Assembly (NCBI RefSeq): GCF_004010325.2
Contig: NZ_SADR02000001.1
Span: 330,239-394,238 of the forward strand
Origin: Mesorhizobium sp. M00.F.Ca.ET.216.01.1.1
GTDB taxonomy: Bacteria; Pseudomonadota; Alphaproteobacteria; Rhizobiales; Rhizobiaceae
Direction of reading: 5' to 3'
DNA length: 64,000 bases
The notes under the pieces are model-generated. The model did no database searches. It had not been told where the DNA came from and saw only the letters and a program-made list of their open reading frames with translations. Made by a program: the position numbers and the translations under genes. This document shows positions 1 through 8,663 of the stretch, one piece after another (the first letter of the stretch is position 1; each line of letters opens with the position of its first letter).

Positions 1-228
1 CTCGAGTTTCTTGCCGAGCAGGCCGCCCTTTGCATTCTGCTCGTCGATGAGCATCAGCATGGCGTCCTTCAGCGTGGTCTCAGAGATCGCCATGGTCCCC
101 GACAGCGAATGGAGAATACCGACCTTGATGGTGTCGTCAGCCGCTCTGGCGGGAGCGGACATCAACAGGCCGGCAGCGACCACGCTGGCCGAAAGCATTT
201 TTGTTATTGTCAAGAAGTTACCCCTCAT
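1..228 (-). CDS. urtA: Urea ABC transporter substrate-binding protein UrtA, N-terminal part
   Basis: These are the first 76 codons of the periplasmic urea-binding component of the UrtABCDE ABC importer; the gene continues leftwards out of the window. The translation starts with a signal peptide ending at about APARA, followed by [17 protein letters not shown] and then GGLLGKKLE, which is the typical beginning of the mature UrtA binding lobe. The chosen ATG at 228 has a GGGAG about nine bases upstream. Another in-frame ATG at 198 would still leave a full signal peptide. A consensus sigma-54 promoter lies about 45 bases upstream, which suits a nitrogen-scavenging transporter. Identity rests on remembered family sequence and only a third of the protein is visible. 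Confidence 0.88.
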   Translation of the reverse strand, partial: MRGNFLTITKMLSASVVAAGLLMSAPARAADDTIKVGILHSLSGTMAISETTLKDAMLMLIDEQNAKGGLLGKKLE

Positions 229-271
229 ATTGCACACTCCCAAGGTGGTTGATTGCACCGCAACCATGCCA

Positions 272-287
272 TGCAACCACCGTGCCA
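272..287 (-). promoter_or_regulatory. Sigma-54 (RpoN) -24/-12 promoter of urtA
   Basis: On the minus strand this reads TGGCACGGTGGTTGCA, an exact match to the RpoN consensus TGGCAC-N5-TTGCA. The expected transcription start would be near position 260, leaving a leader of about 30 bases before the urtA ATG at 228. Urea uptake genes are commonly under nitrogen (NtrC/RpoN) control, so the location fits. I saw no clear NtrC enhancer site further upstream (290-480). The rest of the 229-511 gap shows no gene. Confidence 0.85.
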
Positions 288-511
288 ACCGACTGAGGGA
301 GGTCGATATCCCAGCTTTATCAGCCGGTTAATATATTAGCCGTCAAAGATGAAGGGCGCGGGTTAAAGCCTGATTGAGAAAAAATTACGCACAGCTGCCT
401 AGATTTTGCCCAAATCTGTTTAGTGCCTAAATTTTGAGCCTCCGCGAACTAAAGATGGCAGGCAACAACCATTGCGGCACGGCAGGAAAATAGGGCAAGT
501 TCGGTTCTTAA

Positions 512-916
512 ATGAGCAGCGTCATGGCCTCCAGGATTTCTTGCATTTTCAGCATCTTGCTGCTGGTTGCGACGACCAGCGGCGCGCGCGCCGACTTCAC
601 CGACGGCAAGTTGCCGGACGGTGACTATCATTGCGAAGTCTACCTGCTCGGCATGTTCCTCAGCCTTGGCGACATTACCATCAAAGGCAACGTCTATAGC
701 GGTCCGGTGACGTTCGGGACCGCCCAGCAGGCCTACAACTACCAGATGGATGCAAACGGCGTGATCAGCTGGCTCGGCCCGCTGGGCGGCTACACGGCCG
801 GCGGCAACACGATCTCGCTGACGCAAGCGACACTGGAGGGCGCAGAAGCGTCTTTCGATATCATCATGCGTCAGCCGGACGGCGCCTTTACCGCCTCGAC
901 CTGCACCAAGCGTTGA
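512..916 (+). CDS. Hypothetical secreted protein
   Basis: A 134-residue protein of unknown function. Residues 1-27 form a good Sec signal peptide with a hydrophobic core (ILLLVATTSG) and a cleavage site after GARA. The mature part of about 107 residues is polar, glycine-rich and probably beta-rich. It has two Cys residues, at its two ends (YHCEVY and STCTKR), that could form a disulfide in the periplasm. The start is uncertain because neither the ATG at 512 nor the one at 524 has a strong ribosome binding site. It is divergent from urtA and does not seem to share an operon with the minus-strand deoD that follows. I do not recognise the family. Confidence 0.7.
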   Translation: MSSVMASRISCIFSILLLVATTSGARADFTDGKLPDGDYHCEVYLLGMFLSLGDITIKGNVYSGPVTFGTAQQAYNYQMDANGVISWLGPLGGYTAGGNTISLTQATLEGAEASFDIIMRQPDGAFTASTCTKR

Positions 917-997
917 GATACGCCATGAAAAATGCCGCGAACCACAAGGTTCCGCGCCAGCACGGTGCCGAAGCAGGAGGCTGCCTGAGGTCCTGAC

Positions 998-1708
998 CTA
1001 GCTCTCCGTTGCAATATCGAGCGCCAGCCTGGTCATGTCGGTGAACAGCGCCTGGCGTTCGGCATAGTCGGTTTGCTCGTCGGTCACCACATTGTCGACG
1101 ACGGTCAGGAGCGACAGGGCGCGGGCGCCGAAATGCGCAGCGATGCGGTAGAGCGCGCTGGTCTCCATATCCACGGCGAGCGCCCCGAGGGTCTGGGCTT
1201 CGGCAAAGCGGGCGCGTCCCTCGGGGTGATAGAATATGTCGCTGCAGGTTGTCAGCCCTGCGTGATGCTCCATGCCGAGCTCGTCAGCCCGCTGCAAGGC
1301 ACGGGCCAGCAGCCCGGGATCTGGGCCGGCGGCAGCATCGTACAGCCCGAAGACTTGGCCGCTGCGAGCACTTTCGCCGCGCACCGATTGCGAGATCACC
1401 AGGCTGCGCAGCCTGACGGCGGCGGTCAGGCTGCCACAGGTGCCGGTGCGGATCAGCGTTTTGGCGCCGTGGAAATTCAGCAATTCGTGCGCGTAGATCA
1501 GGAAGGATGGCACGCCGATGCCGGTCGCCTGGATGCTGACGGGCTTGCCGCGAAACAGTCCCGTGAAGCCCAGCGCGCCCCTGCGGCGATTGACGCAACG
1601 CGGCGCCTCCAGAAAGGTCTCAGCCATCCATTCGGCGCGCTGCGGATCGCCCGGCAGCAGCACCGTTTCGGCATAATCGCCTTTGCCTGCCTCGCTATGC
1701 GGCGTCAC
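998..1708 (-). CDS. deoD: Purine nucleoside phosphorylase, DeoD type
   Basis: This 236-residue enzyme cleaves purine (deoxy)ribonucleosides with phosphate to the free base and (deoxy)ribose-1-phosphate in nucleoside salvage. The translation contains LLPGDPQRAEW, ATGIGVPSFLIY, RTGTCGSL and VDMETSALYRIA, all hallmarks of the hexameric NP-I family; the Glu of the DMET motif contacts the nucleoside ribose. I chose the GTG at 1708 because the protein then begins VTPHSEAGKGD, matching the usual MTPH start, and it has GGGGAG six bases upstream; the frame is open to 1747. It stands alone with no other deo genes nearby, and a decayed VOC gene lies upstream. Confidence 0.88.
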   Translation of the reverse strand: MTPHSEAGKGDYAETVLLPGDPQRAEWMAETFLEAPRCVNRRRGALGFTGLFRGKPVSIQATGIGVPSFLIYAHELLNFHGAKTLIRTGTCGSLTAAVRLRSLVISQSVRGESARSGQVFGLYDAAAGPDPGLLARALQRADELGMEHHAGLTTCSDIFYHPEGRARFAEAQTLGALAVDMETSALYRIAAHFGARALSLLTVVDNVVTDEQTDYAERQALFTDMTRLALDIATES

Positions 1709-1845
1709 GGCATGCTCCCCAAACCTGCCGCCTTTGTCAGCCCGCAATCATGGCAGGCTCGCGTCGATGCGCAAGCGGCGATTGCGATGCTCCAGTGGCC
1801 GGACTCACTGGCTATCATCGAACGGCTCGCACTCCGGCACCGCCA

Positions 1846-2150
1846 AGCTTAAATTGCGGATCATGGAAGTCTGTGTGCTCGGTCACATTCGGCGCGAACA
1901 AAATCAGCCTGCAGGACGCCTTGACGTCACCCGGCATCGGACGCGACACCGTCCCAGGCATCGGCAACTTTTGGTGTTGACGCAAACGCCCGATGACGAA
2001 GTTGTCGCCCATCTCAAGCGGGCCATCTCAAGCGGGAAGGGATAAAGATCGTCGAGGTCCTGCCCCGACGGGCCGGTGCGACGCGATCCTCCCGGTCTAT
2101 TTCCGGGATCCGGATGGCAACCTCGTGGAGGTAAGCACCAGTAGCGAAAG
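1846..2150 (+). pseudogene. Decayed VOC (glyoxalase/bleomycin-resistance) family gene
   Basis: Pieces of one VOC-family protein appear in order in changing frames. TFGANKISLQDA is near 1885, TPDDEVVAHLK near 1985, EGIKIVE near 2036 in another frame, and PVYFRDPDGNLVEVS at about 2095-2140 back in the first frame. Intact homologues have these blocks in a single frame of about 130 residues, ending in the YFRDPDGNLIEVS metal-binding strand. At least three frameshifts are needed to join them, plus a stop at 1978-1980. The N-terminal half before TFGANK is not recognisable. I infer a dead gene, not a programmed frameshift. Confidence 0.7.
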
Positions 2151-2247
2151 GCGGCCCCTAAAACATTCGCAACCAGATGGGATTTTTTGGCGTTCGCATT
2201 GATACGGCAAACAAATAGCCAAGCGAGTTGCCGGTCCCGGGACCGCT

Positions 2248-4821
2248 CTAAGATTCCAGCATGTCCTTGACGATCGTGGCCAATTGCTTGAGCGAAAACG
2301 GCTTTGGCAAGAAGCCGAACTGCGCGTCCGCGGGCAGATTTCGGGCAAAGGCGTCCTCGGCGTAACCGGATACGAAGACGAACTTGATATCCGGTTGCCG
2401 CTTGCGCAATTCGCCAAGCAGCGTCGGTCCGTCCATTTCCGGCATAACCACGTCGGAAACGACGATGTCGACCTTGCCGCCGAGCGCCTCGAATACTTCC
2501 AGCGCTTCGACGCCCGATGACGCTTCGTGGACGGTATAGCCGCGCGACGTCAGCGCCCTCATGCCGCCCATGCGCACGGCGTCTTCGTCCTCGACAAGCA
2601 GAACCGTGGCCGAGCCTGACAAGTCCTTAGCGCTGTCGGCCGCCTTTGCGGGCGCCGCCGGCGTATCGCCGAGCTCGCTTGCCTTCTTCACCTCTGCAAT
2701 GTGGCGCGGCAGGAAGATGCGGAACACGGTTCCCTTGCCGACCTCGGAATCACAGAAAATGAAGCCGCCCGTCTGCTTGATGATGCCGTAGACCATCGAT
2801 AGGCCGAGGCCGGTGCCCTTGCCGATCTCCTTGGTGGTGAAGAAGGGTTCGAATATCTTCTTCAGCACGTCGGGCGCGATGCCGCTGCCGGTATCCTCGA
2901 CCTCGACGACCACGTAATCGGCCGGGGTTAGCTCGCGGTAGGAAAAGGTGTTGGACGCCTCGGCCGTGACGTTGCGGGTGCGCACGGTGAGGTCTCCGCC
3001 GGCCGGCATCGCATCGCGCGCATTGACGGCCAGGTTGACCACCACCTGTTCGAATTGCCCGATATCGACCTTGACCGGCCACAGGTCGCGACCATGGTCG
3101 ACCTTCAGCTTGATGTCGTTGCCGACCAGGCGGGCAAGCAGCATCCTGAGATCGGCGAGCACGTCGGTCAGGTTGAGCACCTCCGGCCGCAGCGTCTGTT
3201 TGCGCGAGAAGGCCAGCAACTGGCGCACCAGCGAGGCCGCCCGGTTGGCGTTCTGCTTGATGTTCATGATGTCCGGGAAGGACGGGTCCGATGGGCGGTG
3301 ATTGGTCAACAGCAGGTCGGACGCCATGATAATGGCGGTCAGCACATTGTTGAAGTCATGTGCGATGCCGCCGGCAAGCTGGCCAACCGCCTGCATCTTC
3401 TGGCTCTGCGCCATCTGGCCCTCAAGCGCCTTCTGCTCGGTGGTCTCGACCGCATAGACGATGGCCGATTCCTCGGCGCCCTCGCCGCCGGTGCCGTCGG
3501 CAACCGCATTGACGTAGAAGCGTATGTGACGCTCCTCGTTGCCCGGCAGCACGGTATCGATCGGATCGATGTCGGCCTGCCGCTGCCGCGCCTTTTCGAA
3601 TGCCGCGGCAAAAGCCGGCCGGTCGCGTTCGTGGATCACCGTGTCGAGCCTGACGCGGCGGTCGACCGCGTCGCGATCGACGACGGAGGAAAACAGCGAC
3701 AGGAACGGCGCGTTGGTGCGCAGGATGCGGCCGTTGTGGTCGACGCCGGCTATCGCCATCGGCGTCGAATTGAAGAAACGGGTGAAGCGGACCTCGGAGG
3801 CGCGAAGATCCGAGGAAGCATCCTCGCCCTGGGTGCGGTTGAGCACGATGGTGCGGGTCGGACCGTTGATGCCCTCGCGGCTGGCCGAAACACGATGCAT
3901 GAAACGCACGGGCAGCGCCTGGCCGGCCATTGTCGTCAGATCGAGATCGATGACCGCATTGCGGGTGGTGCCGGGATCGGCCTTGACCGAGCGGACCAGC
4001 GCCATGCCGTCGCCGGCGACGATCTCCGGCAGCGTGACGGCGCCGGGCGTGAAGCTGGCCAGATCGATGCCCAGCCACTCCGCAAGCGTGGCGTTGATAT
4101 AGGTGACGCGACCGTCCTGGTCGGCGGAGAAGAAGCCGGCCGGTGCATGGTCGAGGTGATCGATGGCCTTTTGCAGATCGAGGAAAAAGCGCTCCTGCTC
4201 GGCCCGTTCCTGCGAGATGTCGGCAAGCTGCCAGGCAAGCATGGGCAGCCGCTGGCCCGGAACATTGAAGGCGCGGGCGCGGGCGCGGTACCAGCGCGCG
4301 CCAGGCTCGGCACCGGGCCGGATCGATTGCGCAAGCCTGAACTCGCCGTCCCCCGGCTGGCCGTCGCGCAGGCCGGATGCCAGCCGGTATATGGTCACCG
4401 AAGCTTCGGGAACATCGGAAAGCAGTCCTTCGACAGTCTTCAGATCCGCCGCCGACGCTGCCCCCGTCATATCGGCATAGGCCCGATTAGCGTAGACGAC
4501 ACGGCCCTTGGTGTCGGTGACGATAAGGCCCTGCGACATCGAATCGACAAAGGCTTTCGACAACTCGTCGTTGCTCGAGCGCGGCGCGATCTGCACGAAG
4601 CCGATCGCAGTGGCGAACAAGAAGCCGACGCCGATCATCGCCAGCACGCCGAGCATTCCAAGCAGGAAGGGGTCGCCAAGGCGCTCGCGGAAAAGGCCGA
4701 AGATGATCGCTGCACCGGTCAGGACGACGATGAAGATGATGAGCCGGGTGACCGCACCCGGCCGGGTGTTCTGGTCGATGATAGGTACCGGATAGAAATC
4801 GCCGCGCGTTTCCTTGGCCAT
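2248..4821 (-). CDS. cckA: Cell-cycle hybrid sensor histidine kinase CckA
   Basis: An 857-residue hybrid kinase that in alphaproteobacteria feeds phosphate through ChpT to the master regulator CtrA and to CpdR. Two membrane segments lie at about residues 22-45 and 51-78, followed by PAS-type sensory regions (roughly 85-470). The HisKA motif [14 protein letters not shown] has its phosphorylatable His at 488. HATPase blocks [18 protein letters not shown] and [12 protein letters not shown] follow. The C-terminal receiver has Asp790 in [12 protein letters not shown]. Length and architecture match rhizobial CckA. The start ATG is preceded by GGGG. The gene is monocistronic as far as can be seen, and neither ctrA nor chpT lies in the window. 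Confidence 0.93.
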   Translation of the reverse strand: MAKETRGDFYPVPIIDQNTRPGAVTRLIIFIVVLTGAAIIFGLFRERLGDPFLLGMLGVLAMIGVGFLFATAIGFVQIAPRSSNDELSKAFVDSMSQGLIVTDTKGRVVYANRAYADMTGAASAADLKTVEGLLSDVPEASVTIYRLASGLRDGQPGDGEFRLAQSIRPGAEPGARWYRARARAFNVPGQRLPMLAWQLADISQERAEQERFFLDLQKAIDHLDHAPAGFFSADQDGRVTYINATLAEWLGIDLASFTPGAVTLPEIVAGDGMALVRSVKADPGTTRNAVIDLDLTTMAGQALPVRFMHRVSASREGINGPTRTIVLNRTQGEDASSDLRASEVRFTRFFNSTPMAIAGVDHNGRILRTNAPFLSLFSSVVDRDAVDRRVRLDTVIHERDRPAFAAAFEKARQRQADIDPIDTVLPGNEERHIRFYVNAVADGTGGEGAEESAIVYAVETTEQKALEGQMAQSQKMQAVGQLAGGIAHDFNNVLTAIIMASDLLLTNHRPSDPSFPDIMNIKQNANRAASLVRQLLAFSRKQTLRPEVLNLTDVLADLRMLLARLVGNDIKLKVDHGRDLWPVKVDIGQFEQVVVNLAVNARDAMPAGGDLTVRTRNVTAEASNTFSYRELTPADYVVVEVEDTGSGIAPDVLKKIFEPFFTTKEIGKGTGLGLSMVYGIIKQTGGFIFCDSEVGKGTVFRIFLPRHIAEVKKASELGDTPAAPAKAADSAKDLSGSATVLLVEDEDAVRMGGMRALTSRGYTVHEASSGVEALEVFEALGGKVDIVVSDVVMPEMDGPTLLGELRKRQPDIKFVFVSGYAEDAFARNLPADAQFGFLPKPFSLKQLATIVKDMLES

Positions 4822-4849
4822 GTGCCCCCTGCTCGTGAATTCCGGTGCC

Positions 4850-4961
4850 TAGGTCTTGGACTCATAAACATGGTCAAAATGATGTGAGGCCATCGCGATC
4901 CTCCATCATCATCCTGCCGTTTCGGGCAGCATTTCGACCAGATTTATGAGTCCACGACCTA
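4850..4961. repeat. Small inverted-repeat element (MITE-like) upstream of cckA
   Basis: A 112-bp segment is bounded by inverted ends. The left end begins TAGGTCTTGGACTCATAAA (4850-4868). The right end, read in reverse, is TAGGTCGTGGACTCATAAA (4961-4943): 18 of 19 bases match. The interior has no open reading frame. It occupies much of the 318-bp gap between the divergent cckA and FliO-like genes. Ends beginning with TA suggest a non-autonomous relative of a TA-targeting insertion sequence, which is inference. The rest of the gap (4962-5139) holds no recognised feature beyond the FliO-like gene's ribosome binding site. Confidence 0.7.
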
Positions 4962-5139
4962 CCGGTTGAATCACATTCTCCTAGTCCGGAAAAGGCCCCG
5001 GCCGCAAATGTCCGCTAAAAATGGCGCTGTTCGGCCCTCGGTGTTTCAAGCTGTTCACTAAGCGTGAAAGGCAACTTGCAGTGGCCCGCCGCAACAGTCT
5101 AGTGTCGCGTCTCTTCGAAAGCCAATTTTGGGGGCACCG

Positions 5140-5844
5140 ATGCTGCAATGGCTGGATAGTGTGGCGGGTCCTGGATATGCCGCAGCAATCCTGTGGACGT
5201 TTGCTGCGCTCGTCCTGCTGGTCATCGTTCTCGTCATCATCAGGCTTGTCCGCAGTCTGACCTTCGGCACATTCGTTGCTGGCGGCAGAAACCGCAAGAC
5301 ACGGCTGGCCGTCATGGACGCCACCGCTGTCGATAGCCACCGCCGGCTGGTGCTGGTGCGCCGCGACGACATCGAGCACCTGTTGCTGATCGGCGGCCCC
5401 ACCGACGTCGTCGTCGAGCGCGACATCAGACTGGCAGCACTGCGCCGCCCGGCGCTGACCGGAGACAGCGGCCAGCAGCAGGCACCGAGGTCGCGCGCGA
5501 CCCAGCCCGCGGCGGCGCCGGCAAGGCAGGCGCCACCTCCGCAGCCGGTGAGAGCTGCCCCAGCCCCTGTTCGGCAGACAACGCCGGCGCCGAAACCAGC
5601 CACGCAAAGCTACCCGTCGGCCAACATTACCCCGTTGCCTGCCTATGGGTCAGCGAACACCAATGCCGCTCGACCGGCGCCGAGGCAGGACTCCGTCGAC
5701 GATACGCTGATGAAGGAACTCGAGGTCTCGTTCGACGAACCGCGCGCCAATGCGCCAGCGGATAAGCCGGCGGCAAAGGCGCAGCCATCCCTCGACGATG
5801 AAATGACGAAGCTTCTCGGCGAGCTCGCCAGTCAGAAACGCTAG
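5140..5844 (+). CDS. FliO-like membrane protein
   Basis: A 234-residue protein with one N-terminal membrane segment (about residues 13-36). A small conserved domain follows (TRLAVMDATAVDSHRRLVLVRRDDIEHLLLIGG), split here as TRLAVMDATAVDSH and RRLVLVRRDD, which resembles FliO, a type III flagellar export assembly factor. From about residue 105 the sequence is a low-complexity Pro/Ala/Gln linker. It ends in two short acidic helices, DSVDDTLMKELEVSFD and DDEMTKLLGELASQ. The ATG at 5140 is chosen over a TTG at 5128 because GGGGG sits six bases before it. No other flagellar gene is nearby, so a non-flagellar role is possible. Confidence 0.65.
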   Translation: MLQWLDSVAGPGYAAAILWTFAALVLLVIVLVIIRLVRSLTFGTFVAGGRNRKTRLAVMDATAVDSHRRLVLVRRDDIEHLLLIGGPTDVVVERDIRLAALRRPALTGDSGQQQAPRSRATQPAAAPARQAPPPQPVRAAPAPVRQTTPAPKPATQSYPSANITPLPAYGSANTNAARPAPRQDSVDDTLMKELEVSFDEPRANAPADKPAAKAQPSLDDEMTKLLGELASQKR

Positions 5845-5886
5845 AGCCCAAAAGCGGAAATCGGTTTTGGGAAAATCCGATGCTCA
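5845..5886. repeat. Rhizobial-type palindromic repeat
   Basis: Right after the FliO-like stop codon an imperfect palindrome begins GAGCCCAAAAGCGG and ends GGAAAATCCGATGCTC. The arms pair through GAGC/GCTC and CCAAAA/TTTTGG blocks. Similar short palindromes with GAGC...GCTC ends recur in rhizobial intergenic regions, and a related one is at 63002-63050. It lies between convergent genes, just before the dksA terminator. No function is known. Confidence 0.5.
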
Positions 5887-5897
5887 ATGGCGCGGGC

Positions 5898-5923
5898 AAA
5901 AAAATGGCCGGGAAACCGGCCAT
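5898..5923 (-). terminator. Intrinsic terminator of dksA
   Basis: On the minus strand a perfect 8-bp stem ATGGCCGG/CCGGCCAT closes on a four-base loop and is followed directly by seven T residues. It lies about 30 bases downstream of the dksA stop codon, exactly where a Rho-independent terminator is expected. Confidence 0.88.
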
Positions 5924-5954
5924 CGATGAACATTCCTGACTGGGTGGCTATGCT

Positions 5955-6371
5955 TCAATCGTCGCGGTAGACTTTTTCGCGGCGCTCATGGCGCTCCTGC
6001 GCTTCGATCGACAAAGTCGCAATCGGGCGTGCATCGAGCCGCTTCAGCGCGATAGGCTCACCGGTTTCCTCGCAGTAGCCGTAAGTGCCTTCATCAATGC
6101 GCTGGAGCGCGGAATCGATTTTTGAAATGAGCTTTCGCTGGCGGTCGCGGGCGCGAAGTTCAATGGCGCGGTCGGTTTCAGAAGAGGCGCGATCTGCCAG
6201 ATCGGGGTGGTTTGCGTTTTCCTGCTGCAGGATTTCGAGTGTTTCGCGCGCTTCGCGCAAGATGTCGTTCTTCCAAGTGACGAGCTTCATGCGAAAGTAG
6301 GATTTCTGCCGCTCGTTCATAAACGGCTCGTCTTCGGAGGGTACGTAATCGGCGGTAACGATGTCGTTCAT
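5955..6371 (-). CDS. dksA: RNA polymerase-binding transcription factor DksA, zinc-finger-degenerate form
   Basis: A 138-residue DksA/TraR protein that binds the RNA polymerase secondary channel and, with ppGpp, adjusts rRNA and amino-acid promoter activity. The coiled coil (about residues 18-95) carries DLADRA with Asp57 and Asp60 at the expected tip. The zinc-finger region GTYGYCEETGEPI...ARPIATLSIEAQ keeps only Cys100; the other three Cys positions are Thr103, Ser121 and Ala124, so zinc binding is unlikely. I chose the ATG at 6371 (MNDIVTADYV) because it gives the usual rhizobial length; the frame is open to 6476. A strong terminator follows. Confidence 0.9.
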   Translation of the reverse strand: MNDIVTADYVPSEDEPFMNERQKSYFRMKLVTWKNDILREARETLEILQQENANHPDLADRASSETDRAIELRARDRQRKLISKIDSALQRIDEGTYGYCEETGEPIALKRLDARPIATLSIEAQERHERREKVYRDD

Positions 6372-6616
6372 TCGACTCACCCAACAACCCCTAAATTTGG
6401 CGCCTATATATTCGCGGACCGATTGCTGCACAAGCGTAATCAGCGACAGCTTCACGCAATTGTTAATGTCGGACAAAGCGGCATCGGCGCCCTCTTTTGC
6501 ACGATGGGCGCGAGTGAATTCGCGTATGATTCGCTGCGCTTGGCCGGCACAGCCATTGTGCGCACGCCTTTCTCATGGCTAATCCTGTAGCGCCATTTCG
6601 CGGATGCGGGGGACCG

Positions 6617-7120
6617 GTGAGCAGACTTTACCTGTTGAGGCATGCGAAGGCGGGATGGGCCTTGCCAGGCGTCCGCGACTTCGATCGTCCACTCGATGCA
6701 TCGGGCATCGCCGATGCCGAAACGATGGGCGCAGCCATGCGGGCCCGCGACTACATCCCGGACCTCACCCTTTGCTCCAACGCAAAGCGCGCACGCCAGA
6801 CGCTGGAAGGTTTGGCCGGCCACACCGATACGGGCCGGGTGCTATTTTTCGACGCGCTCTACAGCGAAGATGCCGCCAGGTACCTGGCCATCATCCGGGA
6901 GAATGGCGGACCGGGCTCGCTGCTCGTCATCGGCCACAACCCGATGACCGAAGACCTTGCCATTGCGGTTTCCGGCGACGGCGACGAGGCTGCCCGCGGA
7001 ATGCTGAATCACGGTTTCCCTACCTCCGGCCTTGCTGTCGTTCGGTTCAACGGCAGTCTTGCCGGTGCAGCGCAAGGCACCGGCTATCTCGAAGCCTTCC
7101 TGGCACCCGCCAATCTCTAA
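6617..7120 (+). CDS. SixA-like histidine phosphatase
   Basis: A 167-residue member of the histidine (phosphoglycerate-mutase-like) phosphatase superfamily. LYLLRHAKAGW near the N terminus holds the phospho-accepting His in the RHAK form typical of SixA. SNAKRARQTLEGL and VIGHNPMTEDLA supply the second Arg and His. SixA dephosphorylates phosphohistidine proteins, but the target here is unknown. The GTG at 6617 is preferred because GGGGGA lies about five bases before it and the protein then begins directly at the first strand; the frame is open to 6575. It is the first gene ahead of ycjX-ycjF, 64 bases away, and may share a transcript. Confidence 0.82.
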   Translation: MSRLYLLRHAKAGWALPGVRDFDRPLDASGIADAETMGAAMRARDYIPDLTLCSNAKRARQTLEGLAGHTDTGRVLFFDALYSEDAARYLAIIRENGGPGSLLVIGHNPMTEDLAIAVSGDGDEAARGMLNHGFPTSGLAVVRFNGSLAGAAQGTGYLEAFLAPANL

Positions 7121-7184
7121 GACCATTTCAAACCTGACTTCCAGGGCCTATATCGGGGATCGCTGGAGCCCGAGAGAACGCATT

Positions 7185-8663
7185 TTGGCATCATCGCTGA
7201 CCACTTTCACCGACGAGGCCAGGATTGCACTCGATACGTTGTCGGGGCGTGCGGCCGGGCTTTTTTCCCCGTCGCTACGCCTGGGCGTGACCGGCTTGTC
7301 GCGCGCAGGCAAGACGGTGTTCATTTCGGCCCTTGTCCACAATCTGATCCATGGCGGACGCTTGCCGCTGTTCGAGGCGCAGAAGTCGGGACGCATCGCC
7401 CGGGCCTTCCTCGAGGAACAGCCGGATGACGCCGTGCCTCGCTTCCAGTACGAGGATCACATCGCCGCACTGGTCGACGACCGCATCTGGCCGGATTCGA
7501 CGCGTGCGATTTCCGAGCTGAGGCTCACCATCGAATTTGAATCGGCTTCCGGCTGGAACCGTATGTTTTCCGCCGGGAAATTGTCGCTCGATATCGTCGA
7601 CTATCCCGGCGAATGGCTGCTCGACCTGCCACTGCTCGGCAAGTCCTTCGCCGACTTTTCACGCGAAGCTTTCGAGATGGCGAGCCTGCCGGTGCGCGTC
7701 GACCTTTCGCAGGCGTGGCGAGCGCTCTCCGCAACAGTCAACCCGAACGCGGACGCCGACGAGATGATCGCGCGCGGCCTCGCCGAGAGCTTTGCCGCCT
7801 ATCTCAAGGCCTGCAAGCTCGACGAGCGGGCGCTTTCGACCTTGCCGCCCGGCCGCTTCCTGATGCCAGGCGACCTCGAAGGCTCACCCGCCTTGACCTT
7901 TGCGCCCTTGCTGCTCCAAGGCGATCGGCGGTCACGTTCCGGATCGCTGCAGGCGATGATGGAGCGTCGCTACGAGGCCTACAAGACGCATGTCGTGAAG
8001 CCGTTTTTCCGGGAGCACATCACGCGCCTCGACCGCCAGATCGTGCTGATCGATGCGATGCAGGCATTGAATGCCGGCCCTGGAGCACTGGCCGACCTGG
8101 AGCGCGCCGTGACCGAAATCCTCTCCTGCTTCCGTCCCGGCCGGGGCAATCTCCTCACCGGCCTGTTTTCAAGGCGCATCGACCGCATACTGGTCGCTGC
8201 GACGAAAGCAGACCATCTGCACCATGAAAGCCACGACCGGCTGCAGGCAATCGTGCGGCGGCTGGCCGACCGCGCCGTGGCACGGGCGAATTTAAGCGGC
8301 GCGGATGTCGACGTAGTCGCCATGGCGGCCGTGCGCGCAACACGCGAAGGCATGGTCAAGCAAGGCCGCGAGACGCTGCCGGTGATTATCGGCATGCCAT
8401 TGAGCGGTGAACGGATCAACGGCGAGACATTTGACGGGAAAACAGAAACAGCCATATTTCCCGGTGATTTGCCGGAGAAAGTTAATGCGGTCTTCGACGT
8501 TTCCGGGCCAGATCACCGGCAGAGCAATGACGACCCGGCGATCCGTTTCGTCCGCTTTCGTCCGCCCAAACTCGAACGCACCGCTGAAGGCGTCACGCTG
8601 TCGCTGCCGCATATCAGGCTCGACCGCGCATTGCAGTTCCTGATCGGAGATCATCTGGCATGA
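7185..8663 (+). CDS. ycjX: YcjX family P-loop protein
   Basis: A predicted nucleotide-binding protein of about 492 residues (DUF463/YcjX). The Walker A loop GLSRAGKT is at residues 37-44, followed by conserved VDYPGEWLLDLPLLG (Walker B region). In enterobacteria ycjX and ycjF belong to the phage-shock (PspF) regulon, but their biochemical role is not settled. The frame is open from 7032, inside the upstream phosphatase gene. I place the start at the TTG at 7185, with a GAGAG about ten bases upstream, because no in-frame ATG lies between it and the P-loop; this start is uncertain. Its last four bases overlap the next gene. Confidence 0.85.
   Translation: MASSLTTFTDEARIALDTLSGRAAGLFSPSLRLGVTGLSRAGKTVFISALVHNLIHGGRLPLFEAQKSGRIARAFLEEQPDDAVPRFQYEDHIAALVDDRIWPDSTRAISELRLTIEFESASGWNRMFSAGKLSLDIVDYPGEWLLDLPLLGKSFADFSREAFEMASLPVRVDLSQAWRALSATVNPNADADEMIARGLAESFAAYLKACKLDERALSTLPPGRFLMPGDLEGSPALTFAPLLLQGDRRSRSGSLQAMMERRYEAYKTHVVKPFFREHITRLDRQIVLIDAMQALNAGPGALADLERAVTEILSCFRPGRGNLLTGLFSRRIDRILVAATKADHLHHESHDRLQAIVRRLADRAVARANLSGADVDVVAMAAVRATREGMVKQGRETLPVIIGMPLSGERINGETFDGKTETAIFPGDLPEKVNAVFDVSGPDHRQSNDDPAIRFVRFRPPKLERTAEGVTLSLPHIRLDRALQFLIGDHLA

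Noticed and set aside
290..480. NtrC enhancer sites upstream of the urtA sigma-54 promoter
   Set aside because: GCAC-type half sites occur but without the correct spacing or partner half; not called.
3055..4887. A 610-codon open frame antisense to cckA
   Set aside because: High GC and codon bias leave long open frames opposite real genes. It has no family features, and cckA on the other strand is fully supported.
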